Part shown: piece by piece, positions 7,961-16,407 of the stretch
How positions within the stretch are numbered: position 1 is the first letter of the stretch
Layout of the letters: every line of letters starts with the position of its first letter
Assembly (NCBI GenBank): GCA_958443615.1
Contig: CAUCLI010000001.1
Coordinates: forward strand, 186,001 to 250,000
DNA from: an uncultured Collinsella sp.
GTDB lineage: Bacteria > Actinomycetota > Coriobacteriia > Coriobacteriales > Coriobacteriaceae
Length of the DNA stretch: 64,000 nt
Direction: 5' to 3'
Made by a program: the position numbers and the translations under genes
The notes under the pieces: generated by a model
What the model saw: only the letters and a program-made list of their open reading frames with translations
What the model was told of the DNA's origin: nothing
The model's database searches: none

Positions 7961-8299
7961 ATGAACTACTACGAGATCGGTCAGCGCATACGGCGGTACC
8001 GCAAGGCCTGCGGCCTCTCGCAGGAGGCCCTGGCCGAACGCGTGGGCATCTCAACGACGCACATGAGCCACATCGAGACGGGCAACACGAAGCTGAGCCT
8101 GCCCGTTCTGGTCAAGGTGGCAGGAGAGCTCTCTGTTCGCGTGGACGCGCTGCTGTCCGACTCCGACACACCTGACAAATCGTCTCTTTCGAGTGAGGTG
8201 TGCGGCGTTCTCGATTCTTTCGATGTCGAAGACATGCCCGTCGCGGTTGAGGTGCTCACCGCCCTCAGAGATTCCCTCGCCAAGCGCAAGCTTGGTTAG
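7961..8299 (+). CDS. XRE-family helix-turn-helix regulator
   Basis: 112 residues. Residues 1-65 form a Cro/CI-type helix-turn-helix: IGQRIRRYRKACGLSQEALA, then VGISTTHMSHIETG and LPVLVKVAGELSVRVDALL, all textbook positions for the HTH_3 domain. The remaining ~45 residues form a short helical tail. GGCGGAG lies just upstream of the ATG. It is divergent from the membrane-protein gene across a promoter region with repeated ATAGGC boxes, so it probably autoregulates and controls the island. It is the last gene of the island before the tRNA-Leu. Confidence 0.8.
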   Translation: MNYYEIGQRIRRYRKACGLSQEALAERVGISTTHMSHIETGNTKLSLPVLVKVAGELSVRVDALLSDSDTPDKSSLSSEVCGVLDSFDVEDMPVAVEVLTALRDSLAKRKLG

Positions 8300-8317
8300 A
8301 ACAAGTGCCAAAAGAAA

Positions 8318-8339
8318 GGGAACGCTAAGAAGCGTTCCC
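8318..8339. terminator. Hairpin terminator after the XRE gene
   Basis: GGGAACGCT (8318-8326) and AGCGTTCCC (8331-8339) pair perfectly over nine bases with loop AAGA, flanked by A-rich sequence. It lies between the XRE stop and the convergent tRNA-Leu and can serve both. Confidence 0.65.
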
Positions 8340-8398
8340 AAACTCATATACAAGAGCGAACCTATTGCCGTAGAAAAGGAGTTCGACTCTTCCGTCGC

Positions 8399-8483
8399 TG
8401 GTAGAGGCGGTGGGACTCGAACCCACAATCCCGAAGGCCGAAGATTTTAAGTCTCCTGCGTATGCCAATTCCGCCACGCCTCC
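8399..8483 (-). tRNA. tRNA-Leu (anticodon UAA)
   Basis: Read on the minus strand: acceptor GGAGGCG pairs with CGCCTCT, anticodon loop CTTAAAATC gives UAA, a long variable arm typical of leucine tRNAs follows, then T-loop TTCGAGT, discriminator A and an encoded CCA. Eighty-five nucleotides including CCA. It borders the integrated island, although serine recombinases do not usually target tRNA genes. Confidence 0.93.
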
Positions 8484-8606
8484 ATAGCAGAGAAGTGTAC
8501 CACGCATGCCGTGCCGCTGGCCGCGCCGCTCGCGGGCACCCAAAATGCGCTCACCTTCGAGGGCTATTCTGTTGGGAGCACGCGAGCCGCACGGACGGGA
8601 GGGCTT

Positions 8607-9371
8607 GTGAACAGGGATGAAGGCGGGACGCTGCACGGCATCGTCTCAAACAGCATACGTTCGAAGATCCACGCCAAGGAACTCGGCCCCCATGACCGGA
8701 TTCCCTCCGAGCACCAGCTCATGGAGGAGTTCTCGGTTAGCCGGGGAACGGTGCGCAAGGCGATCAAGACGCTGGTGGACGAGGGGCTGGTCGTGCAAGA
8801 GCACGGCAGGGGCACCTTTGTGAGCGAGCCGAGCGTGACCAGGCCGGCCATGGGGAGGCCATTCTCCTTCGCGACCTCACTCGCGGAACGCGGTATCGAT
8901 TACGAGACGCGCGTGCTCGCCAAGGAGGTCATCGGCGCGAGTGCCGATGTCGCCTCTCATTTGCGCATCGCTCAAGACGACTTGGTCCTGCGGATGCGCC
9001 GTCTGCGCGTCTCGAACGGCAGGCCCATCATGGTGGTCGACAGTTGGACGCCCCTGTCCGCGTGTCCGGGAATAGACGGCGCCGCCTTCGATTCCGAGTT
9101 GCTGTTCGACGCGATCGAGCGGACGTCGGGACGCCGGATCGCATATTCGAGCATGGCCTATTCCGCGCGCGCCGCGGAGGTGCAGGTCGCGCGCGAGATG
9201 CACGTGGCAGAGGGCTCTCCGATCCTGAATCTCGAGCAGATCATGCTCTTGGATGACGGAACGCCGGTCGAATGGGGGGATACCATGCTCGGGGCGGGGC
9301 ATACCATCGTGGGGATGGCTCGCCAGAACGCGGATACCAAATTCGCATTCGAGGGGGAGCGTCCCTGGTAG
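8607..9371 (+). CDS. GntR family (HutC/UTRA) transcriptional regulator
   Basis: 254 residues. The winged helix-turn-helix occupies residues ~10-75 (IPSEHQLMEEFSVSRGTVRK, then LVVQEHGRGTFVSE). A UTRA effector domain follows (~95-245, with the usual LRMRRLRVSNGRPIMVVDSW strand and terminal WGDTMLGAGHT). UTRA domains sense small ligands such as sugar phosphates or histidine-pathway metabolites; the ligand here is unknown. The GTG at 8607 has GGGAGGG just upstream and gives a normal-length N-terminus; the longer frame would overlap the tRNA-Leu promoter region. It stands alone between two tRNA-Leu genes, so no target is evident from neighbours. Confidence 0.88.
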   Translation: MNRDEGGTLHGIVSNSIRSKIHAKELGPHDRIPSEHQLMEEFSVSRGTVRKAIKTLVDEGLVVQEHGRGTFVSEPSVTRPAMGRPFSFATSLAERGIDYETRVLAKEVIGASADVASHLRIAQDDLVLRMRRLRVSNGRPIMVVDSWTPLSACPGIDGAAFDSELLFDAIERTSGRRIAYSSMAYSARAAEVQVAREMHVAEGSPILNLEQIMLLDDGTPVEWGDTMLGAGHTIVGMARQNADTKFAFEGERPW

Positions 9372-9425
9372 AGGGGTCTTTCCGGCATGTCCGCCCAACA
9401 AGGGAAGAAAAAAGCAAAAAAGTCC

Positions 9426-9454
9426 TTGCCCATGCGGTGGTCTTTGACTATTAT
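9426..9454 (+). promoter_or_regulatory. Promoter of tRNA-Leu(CAG)
   Basis: TTGCCC (9426-9431), a 17-base spacer and TATTAT (9449-9454) lie ten bases before the tRNA. An A-rich run just upstream resembles an UP element. The same layout (A-run then GTYCTTGC) precedes tRNA-Asp at 20327. Confidence 0.7.
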
Positions 9455-9464
9455 TTGAATCCAT

Positions 9465-9551
9465 GCGGGCGTGGCGGAATTGGCAGACGCGTATGGTTCA
9501 GGTCCATATGGGGGCAACCCCGTGAAGGTTCAAGTCCTTTCGCCCGCACCA
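9465..9551 (+). tRNA. tRNA-Leu (anticodon CAG)
   Basis: Acceptor GCGGGCG pairs exactly with CGCCCGC, anticodon loop GTTCAGGTC gives CAG, the long variable arm is GC-rich, the T-loop is TTCAAGT, and discriminator A is followed by encoded CCA. Eighty-seven nucleotides. A standard promoter precedes it and a terminator follows at once. Confidence 0.93.
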
Positions 9552-9560
9552 CTGAGTTTG

Positions 9561-9585
9561 AAAGCCCCGGTATCGGGGCTTTTTT
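9561..9585 (+). terminator. Terminator of tRNA-Leu(CAG)
   Basis: AAAGCCCCG-GTAT-CGGGGCTTT is a nine-base-pair stem followed by T residues, nine bases after the tRNA. A typical rho-independent terminator. Confidence 0.85.
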
Positions 9586-10387
9586 CATGTCTGGGCGCCG
9601 TGGGGTCGATCGGATAAGGCGCCCTGGGGCTGATCGGTAGCCGCGCTTTTCGCTTCATATGCTTGAGAGGGGCGAAAGCCCCCGCGTTGCGCCCATGATT
9701 CGCGGTGTCCGGTTGCCTGGCTTTCCAACCGGCATCCGATTTAGGTGGCTGCTCATCTTCAAATGTATATAACTCGATAAAACGACACGAATAATGAATA
9801 GCTTTTCGTGCAGGGGCGAGATGCGCCCATACGATTTTCCCGCGGTGGTCAAAATACCCTGTTTGTGCGCCAAGCTGAAACCCTGTGTTCGATAAAACAC
9901 CTGATAACTGATTGCTGCTTGATGGCTTTGCAGGCGTGTCGGAGATCATCGGCGATGGAACGGGTGCAAAAGCCCAGGATTTGATTGCGAGCGACCGTAT
10001 GCACGCGCTCGGGCGCATCGATTTTGGCGCACAAACAGGGTATTTTGACCACCGCAAGGAAATCACATATTAATAGACCCCCCCCTATACAGGATTTGCA
10101 GGCCCTCTTGACGACCTCATGGCCCCCCAAGGCGGTTCTTGCGGGCCCCGGGCGACTTCGCAGATCTCTTTAGGCGGGCTCGCAGGTCCCCGGCAGGTCC
10201 CGTAGACCCCTAGGTGGCATCTTGCGATGGGTTTGGGGAATCTTCCGCGCGAATGAACCAACGTATGCTCACGAACGGCTAACCGATATCCGATAATTGG
10301 CGGAGTAAAATACACGGCGTTGGCTTGTTCGGCATGAGCGACACGCCGACGATGTGCGGACATAGTCTCCGATTTGGAGTATTCCAT
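9586..10387. other. Long intergenic region with repeats, no gene
   Basis: About 800 bases between the tRNA-Leu terminator and the ABC exporter genes. It contains an imperfect 20-base direct repeat near 9605-9655 (GGCGCCNTGGGG...GATCGG), the inverted-repeat element at 9842-10055, and a G/C-rich stretch at 10085-10210. Short frames cross it, but none has a ribosome site or recognisable product. The exporter promoter should lie in the AT-rich part near 10270-10380. Confidence 0.5.
9842..10055. repeat. MITE-like element with 32-bp perfect inverted repeats
   Basis: A 32-base arm at 9842-9873 (begins GCGGTGGTCAAAATACC, ends TTTGTGCGCCAA) recurs as its exact reverse complement at 10024-10055. Imperfect complementarity continues several bases outward (GATTTTCCC against GATTTCCTT). 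The 150-base interior has a small hairpin (GTGTT/AACAC) and no gene. Size, inverted ends and lack of coding capacity fit a miniature inverted-repeat element or a structured intergenic RNA. Confidence 0.6.
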
Positions 10388-12202
10388 ATGTTTGAACTGC
10401 TCAAACGATTTTACCGGCCCTTCCGCCTCGAGTGCATCGTAGGCCCCTTAAGCAAGCTCATCGAGGTGGTGTTCGACTTGCTCACCCCGCTGGTGGTGGT
10501 GCGGATGATCGATCACGGGGTCGCGACCCGGGATGCGGGGGCGGTCCTTTCGAACGGTGGGCTGCTCGTTCTCATGGCGTGCGCGGGATTCGCCTCGACC
10601 CTTGTCTGTCAGAAAATGGCCTCCCGTGCTTCGCAGGGGATGGGCACCGATGTGCGTGAGGCGCTGTTCGCCCATATCAACGAGCTTTCGTGCGCGGAGA
10701 CCGATCGCTTCGGCACCCCCTCGCTCATCACCCGCATCACCAACGACGTCAACCAGGTGCAGCTCGCGATCGCCCTCGGCATCCGCCAGCTCACGCGTTG
10801 GCCGTTGCTCTCGATCGGCGCCATGGCGGCGGCTTGCGCCATCGACCTCAAACTGGGCGTCATCTTCCTGATCTCCATGCCCCTCATCGCCGTGGTGTTC
10901 TGGTTCGTGATGGCGCGTTGCGTGCCGTATTTCAAGCGCATGCAGCAAAAGCTCGACCGCATCGCCCTGGTGGCGCGCGAGGGCCTGTCGGGCGCCCGCG
11001 TCGTGCGCGCGTTCGTGCGCGAGGAGCATGAGCGCCGCCGCTTCCGCGAGGCGGCGGGCGAGCAGGCCGATATCGCCATCGCGGTGGGCAGGCTCTCCAG
11101 CGTGTTGAATCCCGTCACGTTCCTGATCATGAACTTGGCGGTCTGCGCGATCCTATGGGTCGGCGGAATCCAGGTGAACGTGGGCGCCTTGACGCAGGGC
11201 GAGGTCATGGCGTTCGTGAACTACATGACGCAGACCTTGCTCGCCGTCGTGTATGTGGCGAACCTCGTCGTCGTGATCACCAAGGCGAGTGCCAGCGCCG
11301 GCAGAATCTTGGAGGTGCTCGACTGCGAGCCGAGCATCCGTCCCGTGCCGGACGGGGAGCCCGCGCCTGAGGGGGGCGATGCATCCTGCCCGGCGATCGC
11401 CATGACGGATGTGTGCTTCGCCTATGCCGGGAGCTCCGTGAACGCTGTGGACCACGTGACGCTGGAGGTGCCCCGCGGCGGAACGCTCGGCATCATCGGC
11501 GGCACGGGGTCGGGCAAGTCGACGCTCGTGAGCCTCATACCCCGTCTGTACGATGTGACGGAGGGCTCGGTCGAGGTCCTGGGGCGCGACGTGCGCGATC
11601 TGCGTATCGAGGCCCTGCGTCGGCAGGTGGCGTTCGTCCCGCAAAAGGCCGAGCTGGTGAGCGGTACGATTCGCTCGAACCTGCTGTGGCGCGATGCGGG
11701 CGCATCTGATGAGGAGCTCTGGTCGGCGTTGGAGACGGCGCAGGCCCGTGATTTCGTCGAGGCCCTGGAGTCGGGGTTGGACGCGCCCGTCGAGGCGGGC
11801 GGCAAGAACTTCTCGGGCGGGCAGCGCCAACGCCTGACCATCGCCCGAGCGCTCGTCGGATCGCCCGCGATCGTCGTGCTGGATGATTCGGCATCGGCGC
11901 TCGATTTCAAGACGGATGCGGCCTTGCGCTCGGCCATGCGCGCTCTCGGCGACCGCCCCGTGCGCACGGGGGGCGCTGGGGTGCGGGATCGCGGGAGCGG
12001 GTCTCGGCCGCCCGCGCCCACTACGGTCATCGTGAGCCAGCGCGTCTCCTCGGTGCGCGATGCGGACCTCATCTGCGTGATGCGGCGCGGCGCGGCGGTG
12101 GGCATGGGCACGCACGAGGAGCTGCTCGAGACCTGCGACATCTACCGCGAGATCTGCGAATCCCAATCGGGAGCGGGAGAGGAGGCGATGCCTCGTGCCT
12201 AA
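10388..12202 (+). CDS. ABC exporter half-transporter, degenerate-site subunit
   Basis: A 604-residue type IV ABC half-transporter. Six membrane helices (about residues 1-320) precede a nucleotide-binding domain with Walker A GGTGSGKST near residue 370 and signature FSGGQRQRL. Walker B reads IVVLDDSASALD, with Asp where the catalytic Glu normally stands. This is typical of the non-hydrolysing half of heterodimeric exporters such as BmrC or LmrC. ATG 10388 is chosen because GGAG lies nine bases upstream. The next gene overlaps by eight bases and encodes the canonical partner. Multidrug or peptide export is the usual role; the substrate here is not evident. A proline/glycine-rich loop near residue 535 is an unusual insertion. 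Confidence 0.88.
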   Translation: MFELLKRFYRPFRLECIVGPLSKLIEVVFDLLTPLVVVRMIDHGVATRDAGAVLSNGGLLVLMACAGFASTLVCQKMASRASQGMGTDVREALFAHINELSCAETDRFGTPSLITRITNDVNQVQLAIALGIRQLTRWPLLSIGAMAAACAIDLKLGVIFLISMPLIAVVFWFVMARCVPYFKRMQQKLDRIALVAREGLSGARVVRAFVREEHERRRFREAAGEQADIAIAVGRLSSVLNPVTFLIMNLAVCAILWVGGIQVNVGALTQGEVMAFVNYMTQTLLAVVYVANLVVVITKASASAGRILEVLDCEPSIRPVPDGEPAPEGGDASCPAIAMTDVCFAYAGSSVNAVDHVTLEVPRGGTLGIIGGTGSGKSTLVSLIPRLYDVTEGSVEVLGRDVRDLRIEALRRQVAFVPQKAELVSGTIRSNLLWRDAGASDEELWSALETAQARDFVEALESGLDAPVEAGGKNFSGGQRQRLTIARALVGSPAIVVLDDSASALDFKTDAALRSAMRALGDRPVRTGGAGVRDRGSGSRPPAPTTVIVSQRVSSVRDADLICVMRRGAAVGMGTHEELLETCDIYREICESQSGAGEEAMPRA

Positions 12203-14084
12203 TCCATATGCCTCGACTGCCGGAGCCGCGACGATCACCGCCACCGTATCCGGCAATGACAACCTGGGCGATCTGCGCGGCCCGTCCGGCAGAGGGGGCC
12301 GCGGCGCCGGCGGGCGCATGTCGACGCGCGAAGTGACGCAGAGGCTGCTCGCGTATGTCAGGCCCCATGCCGCGGTGCTTCTCGCCGCGTTCGCGAGCGC
12401 CGCGGTCTCGGTGGTGCTGCAGCTGTATGTCCCGATTCTGATAGGTCGGGGCATCGACATGATCGTGCGAGCCGGGGAGGTCGACTTTGCCGCGCTCGCG
12501 CCTCTGCTGCTTCAGCTCGCCACGGTGGTGGCGGTGGCATCCGGGCTGCAATGGCTCCAGAGCGCCTGCGTGAACCGCGTGTCGTATGCCACCGTCCGCG
12601 ACCTGCGCATCGAGGCGAACGACAAGCTCACCCGTGTGCCCGTTTCGCTGCTCGACTCGCATGCGCACGGCGACCTTATCTCGCGCGTGGTGAACGACGT
12701 CGATCAGGTCGGCGACGGGCTGCTGCAGGGGCTGAACCAGCTGTTCACCGGTGTGGTGACGGTTGCGGCGACCCTGGTGTTCATGGTTTGGACCTCGCTT
12801 CCCATGGCGCTCGTGGTCGCGCTCGTGACGCCGTTCTCCATGGTCGCCGCCGGTGCGACCGCGCGCTTCTCGGGCAGGAGCTTCACGGCGCAGATGGCGA
12901 TCCAGGGCCGGTTGTCGGCATACATCGAGGAGTACGTGGGTTCGCAGCGCTTGGTGAGCACGTTCGCGTACGGCGAGCGCGCCCGCAAGGGCTTCTCGAC
13001 GATCAACCGGGAGCTGTACACCGCCGGCGAGCGGGCGCAGTTCCTGAGCTCCCTGTCCAATCCGGGCACGAGGTTCGTCAACAACATCATCTATGCCGCT
13101 GTCGCGGTCGCCGGCTTCACCGGTGCGATCACGGGGTTCCCGGCCCCGCTCACGGTGGGCGAGGTGCAGGTCTTCCTCTCCTATGCGAATCAGTACACCA
13201 AGCCGTTCAACGAGATATCCGGCGTCGTGACGCAGATCCAGGGCGCTTATGCGTCCGCCCGCCGCGTCTTCTCGCTGCTCGACGCCGGGGAGGACGTCGC
13301 CGATGCCCCGGATGCGGCGGTGCTGGGCGAGTCGGCTTCGTCTGCTCGCGGCGGCGACGTCGTGTTCGACCACGTCGATTTCTCGTATGTCCCGGAGCGT
13401 CCGCTGCTGCGCGACATCTGCCTGCACGCCCGGCCCGGCATGCGCATGGCGTTGGTGGGCCCCACCGGCTGCGGCAAGACCACGCTGATCAACCTGCTGC
13501 TCCGCTTCTACGATGTCGATGCGGGGGAGATCCGCATCGACGGCGCGCCCATCACCTCGTATACGCGCGAGAGCCTCCGTCGCTCGTTCGGCATGGTGCT
13601 GCAGGACAGCTGGCTGTTCGAGGGGACGGTGCACGACAACATCGCCTATGGAAGCGCAGGGGCCACGCGCGAGCAGGTTGAGGAGGCCGCCCGCCGCGCC
13701 CATGCCGACGCGTTCGTGAGGGCGCTGCCGCAGGGGTACGACACGGTGCTGCCCGAGGACGGCGGCTCGCTCTCCCAGGGGCAGCGGCAGCTGCTGTGCA
13801 TCGCCCGCGTGATGCTCGCCGATCCCGAGATCCTGCTTCTGGACGAGGCCACGAGCAGTATCGACACGCGCGCCGAGCTTCAGGTGCAGGCGGCGTTCGA
13901 TGAGCTCATGCGGGGGCGAACGAGCTTCGTGGTCGCGCATCGCCTGAGCACGATCCGCGATGCCGACTGCATCTTGGTGATGCGCGACGGTCGCATCATG
14001 GAGCGGGGTACGCACGATGAGCTGCTCGCGGAGGGCGGCTTCTACGCGGAGCTCTACAACAGCCAGTTCGCGGGTGCAAAGTAG
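12195..14084 (+). CDS. ABC exporter half-transporter, catalytic subunit
   Basis: A 629-residue type IV ABC half-transporter. About 45 residues of Gly/Ala-rich leader precede six membrane helices (~50-350). The nucleotide-binding domain has Walker A GPTGCGKTT near residue 420, Walker B ILLLDEATSSIDT with the catalytic Glu, and signature LSQGQRQLL in which the second Gly of the motif is Gln. The canonical Walker B with a non-canonical signature is exactly complementary to the upstream subunit, so the two should form one consensus and one degenerate ATP site. The GTG start lies inside the upstream stop region behind GGGAGAGGAGG, indicating translational coupling. Confidence 0.88.
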   Translation: MPNPYASTAGAATITATVSGNDNLGDLRGPSGRGGRGAGGRMSTREVTQRLLAYVRPHAAVLLAAFASAAVSVVLQLYVPILIGRGIDMIVRAGEVDFAALAPLLLQLATVVAVASGLQWLQSACVNRVSYATVRDLRIEANDKLTRVPVSLLDSHAHGDLISRVVNDVDQVGDGLLQGLNQLFTGVVTVAATLVFMVWTSLPMALVVALVTPFSMVAAGATARFSGRSFTAQMAIQGRLSAYIEEYVGSQRLVSTFAYGERARKGFSTINRELYTAGERAQFLSSLSNPGTRFVNNIIYAAVAVAGFTGAITGFPAPLTVGEVQVFLSYANQYTKPFNEISGVVTQIQGAYASARRVFSLLDAGEDVADAPDAAVLGESASSARGGDVVFDHVDFSYVPERPLLRDICLHARPGMRMALVGPTGCGKTTLINLLLRFYDVDAGEIRIDGAPITSYTRESLRRSFGMVLQDSWLFEGTVHDNIAYGSAGATREQVEEAARRAHADAFVRALPQGYDTVLPEDGGSLSQGQRQLLCIARVMLADPEILLLDEATSSIDTRAELQVQAAFDELMRGRTSFVVAHRLSTIRDADCILVMRDGRIMERGTHDELLAEGGFYAELYNSQFAGAK

Positions 14085-14297
14085 GCGGGGTTTCCCACAC
14101 TGGACTTCCTCGAAGGGTCGCCACGATCCGGTCTGCGCCTCATTTCGGATATCGGGAAATGGGATGCGGCCCAATCGCGGTCTGCGGTTCGCCTTGCACC
14201 CATTTGGCCGAATCCTGACCCAGCCTTGATGAATGCTGCCGTATCATTACGATATCTGCGAATCTGTGCGGAAACGATAACGGGGAGGGCCGCTGCC

Positions 14298-15560
14298 ATG
14301 GCACTCAAATACACCAAGATGGAGCGCAACTGGGTGATGTACGACGTGGGCAACTCAGCCCTCGTGCTGCTCAACACCGCCGTCGTGCCCATCTATTTCA
14401 ACGCCATCAACACCGGGGCGCACCCGGCCGAGCTGGTGGCCGCCTGGGCGAACGCCCAGACCGTGGCGTCGCTCGTGGTCGCCCTGCTCATGCCCATCTT
14501 GGGCTCTCTGGCCGATTACGCGGGCAACAAGATCAAGTTCTTCACGGGCTTCTTCTTCACCGGCTTCATCCTGTGTCTGGTCGAGGCGATCCCGATGAGC
14601 GCGCTGCCGTTCCTCGTGGTGTACGTGCTGTGCACGATCGGCCTCAACTCGTCGATGACGTTCTATGACGCCATGCTCACCGACGTCACCACCGACGAGC
14701 GCATGGACGCGGTGTCGAGCTCCGGCTTCGCCTGGGGCTATGTGGGCTCCACCATCCCCTTCATCGCCTGCATCGCGCTCATCTTCGGGGGCCCGAGCCT
14801 TCTCGGCCTGGACGCCCTCACCTGCACGCGCATCTGCTTCATCATCACCGCCCTGTGGTGGCTCGCCTTCACCATCCCGCTGCTGCGCACCTACCAGCAG
14901 CGCTTCGGCAAGGAGCGCGATGAGGGCGTGAACGGCGTGGTGCACAACATCAAGAACACCTTCAAGGGGCTTGCCGACACCATGCGCAGCATCATGCACG
15001 ACCGCGCGCTGCTCGTCTTCATGATCGCCTTCTTCTTCTACATCGACGGCGTCCACACGGTCATCTCCATGGCCACCAGCTACGGAGCCGCTCTTGGCAT
15101 CGATTCCACCCAGCTCGTGTTGGCGCTGCTCGTCACGCAGTTCGTCGCCTTTCCCTCGGCCATCATCTACGGCAAGCTCGCCGGCCGCGTGGGCACCCTG
15201 CGCATGATCATCGTCGCGGTCGCCGCCTATGTGGGCATCGTGCTGTTCGCGGCGTTCTTCCTCAAGTCCGCCGTCGAGTTTTGGATCCTCGCCATCCTGG
15301 TCGGCATGTTCCAGGGCGGCGTCCAGGCGCTTTCTCGCAGCTATTTCGGCCGCCTCATCCCCAAGGAGCGCTCCAACGAGTATTACGGCTTCTTTGATAT
15401 TTTCGGGCGTTACGCATCCGTCATGGGCACTCTGCTAGTATCTGTCGTGACCTCGCTCACGCACGATCCTTCTTTAGGAGTGCTTTCCATCGGGATCTTG
15501 CTGGTAGTGGGTTTGGTCATGCTAGTAAAGCTCTCCCGCATGCAGGAGGCGCGCGTGTAA
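14298..15560 (+). CDS. UMF1-family MFS transporter (Atg22-like)
   Basis: A 420-residue membrane protein with about twelve helices. It matches the UMF1/Atg22-like branch of the major facilitator superfamily by its opening MERNWVMYDVGNSA, the loop LGSLADYAGNKIKFF after helix 2 and GGVQALSRSYFGRLIPKERS late in the protein. These proteins are thought to export amino acids or other small molecules in fungi; bacterial substrates are largely unknown. ATG 14298 is preferred over the longer frame because GGGGAGGG lies about ten bases upstream. A stem-loop follows the stop at 15572-15597. No operon partner is evident. Confidence 0.82.
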   Translation: MALKYTKMERNWVMYDVGNSALVLLNTAVVPIYFNAINTGAHPAELVAAWANAQTVASLVVALLMPILGSLADYAGNKIKFFTGFFFTGFILCLVEAIPMSALPFLVVYVLCTIGLNSSMTFYDAMLTDVTTDERMDAVSSSGFAWGYVGSTIPFIACIALIFGGPSLLGLDALTCTRICFIITALWWLAFTIPLLRTYQQRFGKERDEGVNGVVHNIKNTFKGLADTMRSIMHDRALLVFMIAFFFYIDGVHTVISMATSYGAALGIDSTQLVLALLVTQFVAFPSAIIYGKLAGRVGTLRMIIVAVAAYVGIVLFAAFFLKSAVEFWILAILVGMFQGGVQALSRSYFGRLIPKERSNEYYGFFDIFGRYASVMGTLLVSVVTSLTHDPSLGVLSIGILLVVGLVMLVKLSRMQEARV

Positions 15561-15571
15561 GTGCCTGCCTG

Positions 15572-15660
15572 CATCCCGCGTCGCCCGGCGCGGGATGATG
15601 ACATCGGTCACCTTTGCGAAAGGGCTTTGCGAGCGAGAAGCAAAGCCCTCCGATTTTTTT
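15572..15660 (+). promoter_or_regulatory. Tandem hairpins ahead of queT, probable attenuator
   Basis: CATCCCGCG (15572-15580) pairs with CGCGGGATG (15589-15597). AGGGCTTTGC (15621-15630) pairs with GCAAAGCCCT (15640-15649) and is followed by T7 at 15654-15660, a full intrinsic terminator. The queT start is only 17 bases further. A short rival hairpin CCTTT-GCG-AAAGG (15611-15623) would break the terminator's left arm. That suggests transcription attenuation. A preQ1 aptamer would be expected for QueT, but I cannot recognise one. Confidence 0.5.
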
Positions 15661-15676
15661 GAAGGTGATTGGAACC

Positions 15677-16315
15677 ATGGAAAAGCACGCCAAGACCATC
15701 TCGTCCGACACGATGGGCGAAAGCCCCGCACGCACGCGCGACCTGCACTACATCGCCCGCGTGGGCATGATCGCGGCCGTGTATGCCGCGGCGACGCTCG
15801 CGACCATGATGTTCCTGGGCAGCCTTGCCTGGGGTCCCGTCCAGTTCCGCGTGAGCGAGGCGCTGTGCGTCCTGGCCCTGTTCACCCCCGCCGCCGTACC
15901 CGGCCTCACCTTGGGGTGCGCCATCGCCAACATCGCCAACATCGCCCTGTCGGGCACGGGCATGCTCGGCATGCTCGATGTGGTGTTCGGCTCGCTCGCG
16001 ACCTTCGCGGGGGCCTCGTTCTCGTGGAGGCTGAGGAGCCGCCCGGCGCTCGCGCTCGTCGGCCCCGTTGTGGCCAACGCCCTCATCGTCCCGGCGTATC
16101 TCCCCCTGCTTTTGCAGGGTATCGGCTTCTACACCATCCCCTTCACGTCGATATCGCTAGATGGCACGTATCCGCTCATGTATCTCTTCGGTTTGGTGAC
16201 CACGGGCCTGGGCGAAGCGGTTATCATGTACCTATTGGGGTACCCGCTTGCCCGCTCGCTGGCCAAAACGCCGCTCATGCAGCGCGAGGCCGCCCGGACG
16301 GGTGCAAGCAAATAG
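15677..16315 (+). CDS. queT: QueT-type queuosine precursor transporter
   Basis: A 212-residue membrane protein with about six helices, of the QueT family of ECF substrate-binding (S) components that import queuosine precursors such as preQ1. Diagnostic stretches are WGPVQFRVSEALCVLALFTP near residue 50 and GLTLGCAIANIANIALSG around residue 75. ATG 15677 is chosen over the frame that begins inside the upstream terminator. In other bacteria QueT works with the shared EcfA/EcfT energising module, which is not in this window. The leader carries a terminator directly before the start, consistent with riboswitch-like control. Confidence 0.82.
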   Translation: MEKHAKTISSDTMGESPARTRDLHYIARVGMIAAVYAAATLATMMFLGSLAWGPVQFRVSEALCVLALFTPAAVPGLTLGCAIANIANIALSGTGMLGMLDVVFGSLATFAGASFSWRLRSRPALALVGPVVANALIVPAYLPLLLQGIGFYTIPFTSISLDGTYPLMYLFGLVTTGLGEAVIMYLLGYPLARSLAKTPLMQREAARTGASK

Positions 16316-16407
16316 CAGCTGCGGGAGTTCGCTCGCGCCGCGCGCCGCATCGAGGACGCGCGATCACAAGGCGCTTCCGCTCGGGTTCGTAGCCGGGAGG
16401 AGGGCGC

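Noticed and set aside
8399..8483. tRNA-Leu as the attachment site of the island
   Set aside because: The element has a serine recombinase, which rarely uses tRNA genes, and no repeat of the tRNA end is visible at the other border near 2770.
12069..14174. 701-codon minus-strand frame across the second ABC subunit
   Set aside because: Antisense artefact of a GC-rich gene. The Arg/His/Gln-rich product has no domains.
15560..15676. preQ1 riboswitch before queT
   Set aside because: The expected compact aptamer consensus is not recognisable; only hairpins and a terminator are, so the call was limited to attenuator.
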